NCBI GenBank assembly: GCA_913053795.1
Contig: CAJXGZ010000110.1
Location: 1 to 7,755, forward strand
Direction of reading: 5' to 3'
Origin: an uncultured Rhodospirillales bacterium
Lineage (GTDB): Bacteria; Pseudomonadota; Alphaproteobacteria; Rhodospirillales; 2-02-FULL-58-16
DNA: 7,755 nucleotides
A program made the position numbers and the translations under genes. Below, in pieces: positions 1 to 4,661 of this stretch; the stretch's first letter is position 1, and every line of letters starts with the position of its first letter. The notes under the pieces are model-generated. The model saw nothing but the letters and a program-made list of their open reading frames with translations. It was not told the origin of the DNA and searched no databases.

Positions 1-120
1 CCGTAATTCGTCACCGTAATTCACCCAAAGTAAACTGTCACCGTAATTCCTCACCGTAATTCACCGTAATTCTGTCACCGTAATTGGTCACCGTAATTAC
101 CGTAATTCCACCGTAATTCA
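1..120. repeat. Array of short TCACCGTAATT repeats, possible IS21-type multiple terminal repeats
   Basis: The core CCGTAATT occurs nine times, starting at 1, 14, 41, 54, 64, 78, 91, 100 and 111. Most copies belong to a longer unit (G)TCACCGTAATT(C), and spacing varies from 9 to 14 bp with one gap of 27. All copies point the same way. Read on the minus strand the array begins TGAATTACGGTG at position 120. Some IS21-family elements carry several copies of a short terminal motif at their ends, taken to be transposase-binding sites, and their tips follow a 5'-TG...CA-3' rule; the CA at 119-120 fits such a tip. No transposase gene is visible because the array runs off the window edge. Alternatives are a replication iteron array or an unrelated regulator-binding cluster. 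The repeats are seen directly; the IS assignment is inference. Confidence 0.5.
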
Positions 121-174
121 GGCCGCAAGCGCGGCCCGCCGGTTATCCGGCGCCCCCGCGGAGGCGTTTACGCC
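121..174. other. Three adjacent small hairpins
   Basis: Three perfect inverted repeats, each with a 4-base loop, follow one another: GGCCGC/GCGGCC at 121-136, CGCCGG/CCGGCG at 137-152 and GGCG/CGCC at 163-174. A CCGCGG palindrome at 156-161 lies between the last two. The block separates the repeat array from the 3' end of the cNMP-domain/TPR gene. No T-run follows any stem on either strand, so they are not obvious intrinsic terminators. They may be structural DNA downstream of an insertion element or a REP-like relic; the role is unknown. Confidence 0.4.
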
Positions 175-182
175 GTGAGCGA

Positions 183-213
183 CAAATAAGCGCCCTAACT
201 CTTTTTAGGGCGC
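183..213 (-). terminator. Probable intrinsic terminator of the cNMP-domain/TPR gene
   Basis: Positions 190-198 and 205-213 form a perfect 9-bp stem (GCGCCCTAA with TTAGGGCGC) around a 6-base loop. On the minus strand the stem is followed by TTATTTG, a moderate T-rich tail. The stop codon of the gene (complement of 195-197) lies inside the stem, so termination would come directly after translation ends. The plus-strand side has no T-run, so the signal favours minus-strand transcripts. Confidence 0.6.
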
Positions 214-1820
214 AGCGCGTGTTTTTCGAGCAGGCGTTCGGCGTGGGAGAGGTTTTTCTTGGCGATGGCGGCCATTTTTTCGGCGCCGTGGTCCTTGTAG
301 AAATCGTGGGCCTTTTGGAAGGCCTCGGCGGCTTCCGTCAGGGGCGACAGGTCCTTCTTGAGCTTTCCGAGCAGAAACAGCGCCGAACCCAGGTTGTTCT
401 GGGTGGCCGCCCATTGCAGGGGGGCGCTTTTTTTTGTCCGCACCTCAAGGGCCGAGCGGCAGGCGTTGGCGGCTTTCTCCAGCACTTCCGGGTTGCGGTG
501 CTGCTCGCCCAGAATTTGCGCCGCCTGAGCGAAGTTGTTCAAGGCCTCGGCCCACAACCGGGGCGAATTGGCGCGGGAGAAAACCTGGAGGGCGTTTTGG
601 AAGGCGGCGAGCGCCTGCTTGATCAGTTCGGTGTCGCCGCTGATCAGGTCAAGCTTGTAGAGCGTCATCCCAAGGCGGTTTTGGGTGGCCGCCCATTCGA
701 AGGGATGGGTTTCCTTGGCGAGTTCCTTCAGGGCTTCGCTGAAGGCGTCGGCGGCGGCGTTGAGAACCTCTTCATCGCCCGAGCGTTCGGCCATCGCCTG
801 CAGGACCGCGCCCAGGTGCTTATGGGTGAGCGCCCAATCCAGGGCCGAGTCTTCGCGCGACATGCCTTCCAGGGCCTTGCGGTAGGTTTGCGCCGCCATC
901 TGGTAAAGATCGGGGGAGCCCAGCCGCGCCGACTCGCGGGCCATGGCGTTGCCCAGGCACATATGGATGGCGGCGCGCTCGCGCGTCGTCAGGTCCTTGG
1001 GCAGGTTCTTAACGACGGCTATGGCGGCGGCGAGGGTTTCCTCCTGGAGCAGGGCCAATCCGCGGCTTTTGGTTTCGTCTTTCGGCGTCGCCGCGGCGAG
1101 GCTGACGGCGAGCAGGAGCGCCGCGAACTCCGGCCCGAAGCCGACGGGCAGGTTAAGGGTGGTGGACGGGCTGAAAAGTCCCGGAATGTCCTCGTCCTCC
1201 GTTTCCGCCGAGACGAACTTAAGGTGCAGCGTCGTTCCCGGCCGCGGAATGTCGCCCCATATGAGAAGATCGGCCCCGGCCTCGGCCAGCCATTGGCGGG
1301 CGAGGGCGGTGACGGCCGCCGGATTGCCGCCGAATCCAGGAGGGAGGGTTTGTTTCAAGGCGCGTGCGCGCAGTCTTCTTCGCCCCCCCAGGGCGGCGAC
1401 CAAATGCTGGGTCTGTTCTTCGGCCGCTTCCTTGACGTCGCCGGGAAGAATGGCCACCCGGACTTCCATGCGCCCCGGTCGCGCGCCCAGGTTCAAGGCT
1501 CCGAACAGACGTTGAAAAACGCCCGTTGACGCGGCCCCGGCTTCTTGTTTCGCCGGTGCGCCGTTGTTGCCGTCGTCTGGGGGGGGGAGAACCTTGACGA
1601 CCGCCGCCCCTACGGCGCGCGCAGTGGCGGCGCGCAGGCCGTTTTCCAGACTTTCCTTTCCGCCGAAGGTTTGGCCCGGATTGAGCAGGGCCAGCCTCAG
1701 CCGTCCCTTGGCGCCGATTCTGGAGAGCTCCACCGCGCCTTTCATGACCTCATAGGCCTCGCCGCCCGGATCGTTCTCAAGGAAAATGACGTCGCCGTCA
1801 CGAAAATCGCGTTTTGTCAT
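195..1820 (-). CDS. Cyclic-nucleotide-binding-like domain protein with TPR repeats
   Basis: This is a 541-residue soluble protein with no signal peptide or membrane segment. Residues about 4-80 resemble a CRP-type cyclic nucleotide-binding domain (GGEAYEVMKGAVELS, LLNPGQTFGG, RAATARAV). The Glu of the usual FGE motif, which contacts the ribose, is Gly54 here, although the Arg-Ala-Ala-Thr at 63-66 remains, so cyclic nucleotide binding is doubtful. Residues 81-110 are a low-complexity linker. Residues about 117-250 look alpha/beta (RVAILPGD, ADLLIWGDI) and may be TolB-like, but I cannot place them. Residues about 280-530 are TPR-like helical repeats with tryptophans at 329, 376, 423 and 470, an exact 47-residue period. 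There is no DNA-binding domain, so it is not a CRP-like regulator; a scaffold or sensor role is inference. The start is the only good ATG, with a weak ribosome binding site. The linker is encoded across a C9 run (G9 at 1579-1587 on the plus strand), and an A8 run lies at 428-435. It is divergent from the PagL-like gene. Confidence 0.75.
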   Translation of the reverse strand: MTKRDFRDGDVIFLENDPGGEAYEVMKGAVELSRIGAKGRLRLALLNPGQTFGGKESLENGLRAATARAVGAAVVKVLPPPDDGNNGAPAKQEAGAASTGVFQRLFGALNLGARPGRMEVRVAILPGDVKEAAEEQTQHLVAALGGRRRLRARALKQTLPPGFGGNPAAVTALARQWLAEAGADLLIWGDIPRPGTTLHLKFVSAETEDEDIPGLFSPSTTLNLPVGFGPEFAALLLAVSLAAATPKDETKSRGLALLQEETLAAAIAVVKNLPKDLTTRERAAIHMCLGNAMARESARLGSPDLYQMAAQTYRKALEGMSREDSALDWALTHKHLGAVLQAMAERSGDEEVLNAAADAFSEALKELAKETHPFEWAATQNRLGMTLYKLDLISGDTELIKQALAAFQNALQVFSRANSPRLWAEALNNFAQAAQILGEQHRNPEVLEKAANACRSALEVRTKKSAPLQWAATQNNLGSALFLLGKLKKDLSPLTEAAEAFQKAHDFYKDHGAEKMAAIAKKNLSHAERLLEKHALRPKKS

Positions 1821-1959
1821 GGGCGGTCAGCATCTCGAATAAGTAACGGTTAATTAAGCATTAGTCCGTGAAAATACACCTGTAATATGTTGCCCGCCAT
1901 TGGCTAAAGGGTCAACATTAACACTGGGTAACAACATTTTTTTGACGTTTTGTTGCGTC

Positions 1960-1988
1960 TTGCTCCGCACTCCCGCGAACCTTATGAT
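1960..1988 (+). promoter_or_regulatory. Candidate sigma70 promoter of the PagL-like gene
   Basis: TTGCTC at 1960-1965 (-35) is separated by exactly 17 bp from TATGAT at 1983-1988 (-10), placing transcription start near 1995 and leaving a leader of about 28 nt. The region lies in the 202-bp divergent gap (1821-2022), clearly richer in A and T than the flanking genes. The leader holds only a weak ribosome binding site (GGGTG at 2008-2012) ahead of the ATG at 2023. A TTGACC -35-like hexamer faces the other gene (complement of 1910-1915), but I found no well-spaced -10 for it. Confidence 0.45.
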
Positions 1989-2022
1989 CGGCGGGGTATG
2001 GGTTTATGGGTGATTCCTTAGC

Positions 2023-2931
2023 ATGAAATCCTTGATGGGTTCCTTTTTTTGGCGACTGGGCGCGTTTGCGCTTGCGGCGTTGGCGCTGGGCGGCTTCGAC
2101 GTCAAGGCGGCCAGCGGCCTTTATGATTTCAACGGTTATTTCCAAGAAACCCATCCGTTCACCGTACGGAACGCGCCCACGCCCTACGGGGCTCCCCCCC
2201 AACAATACGGGGCTCCCCCCCAACAATACGGGGCTCCCCCCCAGCAATACGGGGCTCCCCCCCAGCAATACGGGGCTCCCCCTCAGCAATACGGGGCTCC
2301 CCCTCAGCAATACGGCGCTCCTCCCCAACAATACGGAGATCCTTCCGCTCAAGGCTGGGGCGGCGCGCCTCAATACGGGGCTTCGCCCGTTCAGGCTCAA
2401 GCTCCCGGCGCCCCGCGGTTTAAGTTCAACGACGCGCCGGAAGCCAAGCCCGCCAGTGAAGGCTGGAATGGAATATCCGAAATTCGCCTCGGCGTCTTGG
2501 CCCACGACGAGGGGCCGTTCAGCCGTCGTAAGGAGAAAGGCGCCGACGTCAATCTGGCCATATTGTTCAACTCGCCGGATTTCCTTGGCGTTATCTGGTC
2601 GCCGCGCCCTCAAATCGGCGGCAACTACAGCACCAGCAAAGACACCTCCCAAGCCTATTTAGGCATTGTTTGGGAGTGGGACTTCTGGGAAAACTATTTC
2701 TTCGGTTTCGGCTGGGGCGGCGCCTATCACAGCGGCAAGACGAGAACCGAAGAACGGACGCGGAAGGAGTTGGGATGCAAGTTTTTGTTCCGCGAGGACT
2801 TCGACCTGGGATACAAATTCAACGAAAACCATAGACTCATGCTGCACTTCGACCATATCTCCAACGCCAAGCTGTGCAGCACCAACGAGGGCCTCGAAAA
2901 TATCGGCATTCGCTATGGCTACAAATTTTAG
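2023..2931 (+). CDS. PagL-type lipid A 3-O-deacylase (acyloxyacyl hydrolase family) with heptapeptide repeats
   Basis: PagL-family enzymes are outer-membrane beta barrels that remove the 3-O-linked acyl chain from lipid A. This 302-residue protein starts with a signal peptide (basic K2 and R11, hydrophobic 12-25, likely cleavage near Ala29-Ala30). Residues 55-103 are seven exact YGAPPQQ repeats, followed by degenerate copies to about residue 130. The barrel domain spans about 150-302, with aromatic strands and a C-terminal Phe302 typical of outer-membrane proteins. The family motif is present: His278-Ile-Ser280-Asn281 and Glu292, with the same 14-residue His-to-Glu spacing as in the Pseudomonas PagL catalytic triad. 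PagL itself is about half this length, and the extra length is mostly the repeat linker. The gene overlaps the DUF123 gene by 17 bp. Family assignment is strong; enzymatic activity is inferred. The symbol pagL would be defensible but is not confirmed. Confidence 0.85.
   Translation: MKSLMGSFFWRLGAFALAALALGGFDVKAASGLYDFNGYFQETHPFTVRNAPTPYGAPPQQYGAPPQQYGAPPQQYGAPPQQYGAPPQQYGAPPQQYGAPPQQYGDPSAQGWGGAPQYGASPVQAQAPGAPRFKFNDAPEAKPASEGWNGISEIRLGVLAHDEGPFSRRKEKGADVNLAILFNSPDFLGVIWSPRPQIGGNYSTSKDTSQAYLGIVWEWDFWENYFFGFGWGGAYHSGKTRTEERTRKELGCKFLFREDFDLGYKFNENHRLMLHFDHISNAKLCSTNEGLENIGIRYGYKF
2185..2331 (+). repeat. 21-bp tandem repeat x7 encoding YGAPPQQ
   Basis: Seven head-to-tail 21-bp units encode identical YGAPPQQ heptapeptides; an eighth degenerate unit (YGDPSAQ) follows at 2332-2352. 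Copies 1-2, 3-4 and 5-6 are pairwise identical at the DNA level, and copy 7 differs most (GGC, CCT, CCC codons). This suggests recent stepwise expansion by slippage or unequal crossing-over. The first four units each contain a C7 run. Changes in copy number stay in frame and would only vary linker length. Confidence 0.95.
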
Positions 2932-3372
2932 CGAAAGCTTTCCTTCCATACCCGGGGCCTACGCCCTGATCATCGACATTCCAAAGGCCTTTCGCCCGTC
3001 CATTCCCACCCTCGCCGGCGCCGTTCTTCAGCCGGGGCGTTATTTGTACGCCGGCAGCGCCAACGGTCCCGGCGGCGTCGGCGCGCGCATCCGGCGGCAT
3101 ACGAGGGAAAAAAGCCCCAGCACTGGCACGTCGACCGCCTGACCAACGCCTTCGGCGTCGCCAAGGCCCTGGCCTTTGATAAGGGCGTCTCGGAGTGCGC
3201 CCTTATCGAGAAGGCGTTGAAATGGCCGGGGACGGAGACTCCCCTCAAGGGGTTCGGCTCCTCCGATTGCGGAAAATGCCCGGCGCACCTGGTGAAACTG
3301 CCGGATGATTTTAATCTGCCGGAAGCGTGCCGGCCAGTTCGAGGAATGCGCGGATTTTATCCGGGCATTTGA
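2915..3372 (+). pseudogene. DUF123 (GIY-YIG-like) domain gene with a one-base frameshift
   Basis: The DUF123 family is related to GIY-YIG nucleases; its function is poorly known. The reading frame from ATG 2915 encodes the N-terminal half (IPGAYALII, GRYLYAGSANGPGGVGARIRRH) but stops at 3142 after 75 residues. The family's second half continues in another frame as KKPQHWHVDRL, LIEKALKWPG and GFGSSDCGKCPAHLV, ending at the TGA at 3370-3372. One extra A in the A6 run at 3108-3113 would restore a 152-residue protein that matches the family throughout. The break may be a real mutation, a homopolymer sequencing error, or slippage on the A-run; GAGG lies just upstream of the run. The start overlaps the PagL-like gene by 17 bp, implying co-transcription. 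The 3' end overlaps the 3' end of trpF, on the opposite strand, by 62 bp. Confidence 0.8.
3178..3207. other. Perfect 10-bp inverted repeat inside the DUF123 gene
   Basis: GATAAGGGCG (3178-3187) and CGCCCTTATC (3198-3207) are perfectly complementary around a 10-base loop. A second palindrome, AAGGCC-CT-GGCCTT, lies just upstream at 3163-3176. Neither strand has a T-run next to the stem, so it is not a standard intrinsic terminator. It lies about 100 bp beyond the trpF stop on the minus strand and could stall or stabilise read-through trpF transcripts. Confidence 0.4.
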
Positions 3373-3973
3373 CGCCGTGCGATATTTCCACGCCCGAGGA
3401 CACGTCCACCGCTCTCGCGCCGCTGGTGGCGATCGCCGTTTCCAGGTTGCCGACGTTGAGGCCGCCGGCCAGCAGCCAGGGTTTTTTCCATGTCCGCCCA
3501 TGGATCAAGTTCCAGTCAAAGGCCAGGGCGTTGCCGCCGGGCAAGGCGGCGCCCCCCTGTGACCCCCCGGGGGCCAGCGCGTCGAACAGCAGCATGTCGG
3601 CCGCCGCTTCGTAGGTTTGGGCGATCTCCACGTCTTCGGGCTTGTCGACGAAGACGCACTTGATGACGGGCAGGCCGAAACGCGCCTTGATCTCGGCAAC
3701 CCTTTCCGGAACCTCGCTTCCGTGAAGTTGCAGCATATCGAGAAAGCCGCCGGAGACGATTTCCCGCAAGGTCTTGTCATCGGGATTGACCGCCAGCCCC
3801 ACCTTATTGACATGCTTTGGAACGCCCGCCGCCAGCGCGTCCGCCTCCTCGGGCGTCACCATGCGCGGCGACGGCGGATAAAAGACAAACCCCACGTACT
3901 TGGCCCCGCCCTCAACGGCGGCGGCCACCGTCTCCGCCGTGCTCAAGCCGCAGATTTTTACGTCGATGGTCAT
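3311..3973 (-). CDS. trpF: Phosphoribosylanthranilate isomerase
   Basis: TrpF catalyses the Amadori rearrangement of N-(5-phosphoribosyl)anthranilate to CdRP, the third step of tryptophan synthesis, in the cytoplasm. The 220-residue protein is a full-length single-domain TIM barrel. Visible signatures are VKICG with catalytic Cys8, FYPPSPR (31-37), LQLHG (81-85), FDA with the catalytic acid Asp131, LLAGGLN (167-173) and DVSSGVE (190-196). Phosphate-binding loops are intact, though the usual GVKD near residue 200 reads GVKC. The start lies 3 bp after the toxin stop (TGA-CCC-ATG) with only a weak ribosome binding site, suggesting translational coupling to the toxin gene. In many relatives trpF is followed by trpB and trpA; here it meets a convergent DUF123 gene instead, so the cluster has been broken at this end. 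Confidence 0.96.
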   Translation of the reverse strand: MTIDVKICGLSTAETVAAAVEGGAKYVGFVFYPPSPRMVTPEEADALAAGVPKHVNKVGLAVNPDDKTLREIVSGGFLDMLQLHGSEVPERVAEIKARFGLPVIKCVFVDKPEDVEIAQTYEAAADMLLFDALAPGGSQGGAALPGGNALAFDWNLIHGRTWKKPWLLAGGLNVGNLETAIATSGARAVDVSSGVEISHGVKCPDKIRAFLELAGTLPAD

Positions 3974-3976
3974 GGG

Positions 3977-4360
3977 TCAGGTCCAGACAATCCGAACGTC
4001 ATAGGAATCGAACGCCTTGTCATGGGTGATTAATGTCAAGTCCTCCATCCGCGCCTGAGCGATAAGCATGCGATCAAACGGATCGTCGTGATGGCGGGGA
4101 AGCCGTCCAGCGGCGGCCCCATGGGCTAAGGAAATTGGCAAGGGAGCGAAACGGTCTTCCGTCTCGAGCGATTCGGGAAAGTTTTCATCCTCTAGATCAA
4201 GCTTGCCCAACGCAGCCTTGATTGATATCTCCCAGGTCGAAGCCGCACTGACGAAAGCGCTGTTGCGGGGGCCGCCGATCAAGGCGCGCGCCCTGCCGCT
4301 TAAGCGCAACCCGCCCTCCAGCCACCAAAGAAGAACATGGGTGTCAAGCAAAAGCCTCAT
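3977..4360 (-). CDS. vapC: VapC-type PIN-domain toxin
   Basis: This 127-residue PIN-domain protein spans the full length usual for VapC toxins, which are metal-dependent ribonucleases that cut RNA and arrest translation. The acidic active-site set is present: Asp6 in LLLDTHVLLWWL, Glu44 in STWEIS, Asp96 in DPFDRMLIAQA and Asp114 in LITHDKAF. The ATG is 2 bp after the antitoxin stop and has a strong ribosome binding site inside the antitoxin's last codons. The gene ends 3 bp before trpF. Base composition appears somewhat less GC-rich than the flanking genes, consistent with acquisition by transfer. The active site looks intact. The RNA target cannot be told from sequence. Confidence 0.92.
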   Translation of the reverse strand: MRLLLDTHVLLWWLEGGLRLSGRARALIGGPRNSAFVSAASTWEISIKAALGKLDLEDENFPESLETEDRFAPLPISLAHGAAAGRLPRHHDDPFDRMLIAQARMEDLTLITHDKAFDSYDVRIVWT

Positions 4361-4362
4361 GT

Positions 4363-4599
4363 CTACTCCCCGCTGAACGCCCGCTGAATGGCTTCCGGCA
4401 AGGGCGCATCGAAATCATCGGACACGCGAAGCCGTCCTCTAAGACGTCCAGGGTTGCGCGCCTTTGACGTTTCGTCCAGGGCCACCAGCTTGGCGACCGG
4501 GGCTCCGGCCTTGGCGATAACGACTTCTTCACCAGCCATGACCTGTTCTAAAAGCCGTGACAAATGGGTCTTCGCTTGGTGAATGTTATAGGTTTTCAT
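4363..4599 (-). CDS. Phd/YefM-family antitoxin
   Basis: This 78-residue protein is the antitoxin partner of the PIN toxin immediately downstream. The N-terminal Phd/YefM fold is clear: MKTYNIHQAKTHLSRLLEQV followed by GEEVVIAKAGAPVAKLVAL, which in the family dimerises and binds the operon's operator. The C-terminal part (about 50-78) is polar and flexible, ending DAPLPEAIQRAFSGE, and should wrap the toxin active site. Antitoxin-first order with a 2-bp gap is the standard type II arrangement. The start ATG has a weak ribosome binding site, so the toxin has the better one of the two. Autorepression through the operator-like repeats just upstream is inferred. Confidence 0.92.
   Translation of the reverse strand: MKTYNIHQAKTHLSRLLEQVMAGEEVVIAKAGAPVAKLVALDETSKARNPGRLRGRLRVSDDFDAPLPEAIQRAFSGE
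4366..4371 (-). promoter_or_regulatory. Ribosome binding site of the toxin gene
   Basis: On the minus strand GGGGAG lies five bases before the toxin ATG, inside the last codons of the antitoxin (SGE-stop). It is stronger than the signals in front of the antitoxin or trpF, so toxin translation need not depend only on coupling. Confidence 0.65.
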
Positions 4600-4616
4600 A
4601 ACAAATCGCCCAACTT

Positions 4617-4638
4617 GACTAAGTTTAGTCTAGTTTAG
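4617..4638 (-). promoter_or_regulatory. Candidate operator of the toxin-antitoxin operon
   Basis: A perfect 6-bp inverted repeat GACTAA-GT-TTAGTC occupies 4617-4630. The heptamer AGTTTAG occurs at 4622-4628 and again at 4632-4638, exactly 10 bp (one helical turn) apart. The second copy overlaps the predicted -10 element of the TA promoter. Phd/YefM antitoxins bind short palindromes beside their promoters, so this fits an autorepression site; binding is inferred. Confidence 0.55.
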
Positions 4639-4661
4639 GCATATTTACGCCATTATGTCAA
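4632..4661 (-). promoter_or_regulatory. Predicted TA promoter overlapping the pyrF stop codon
   Basis: On the minus strand a perfect TTGACA (complement of 4656-4661) is followed after 18 bp by TAAACT (complement of 4632-4637), a 4-of-6 match to TATAAT. The -35 box includes the pyrF stop codon (complement of 4658-4660). Transcription would start near 4625, giving a leader of about 25 nt before the antitoxin ATG. It would drive antitoxin, toxin and, by read-through, trpF. Confidence 0.6.

Noticed and set aside
1..120. CRISPR array
   Set aside because: The repeat core is only 8-11 bp with gaps of 1-19 bp, far shorter than CRISPR repeats and spacers.
219..1529. A long plus-strand open frame (436 codons) antisense to the cNMP/TPR gene
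   Set aside because: It mirrors codon bias of the opposite GC-rich gene; its translation is low in recognisable domains, whereas the minus-strand frame gives clear domains and periodic repeats.
1942..1947. TTGACG as the -35 box for the PagL-like gene
   Set aside because: The hexamer 17 bp downstream (CCGCAC) is a poor -10; the TTGCTC/TATGAT pair nearby has correct spacing and a better -10.
1918..2652. Minus-strand frame with repeated SPVLLGG units
   Set aside because: The repeats are just the reverse reading of the 21-bp array encoding YGAPPQQ; the plus-strand frame has signal peptide, catalytic motif and C-terminal Phe.
3546..3576. C/G-rich inverted segment in trpF as a terminator
   Set aside because: It encodes the conserved glycine-rich loop after catalytic Asp131, has no T-run, and lies mid-gene.
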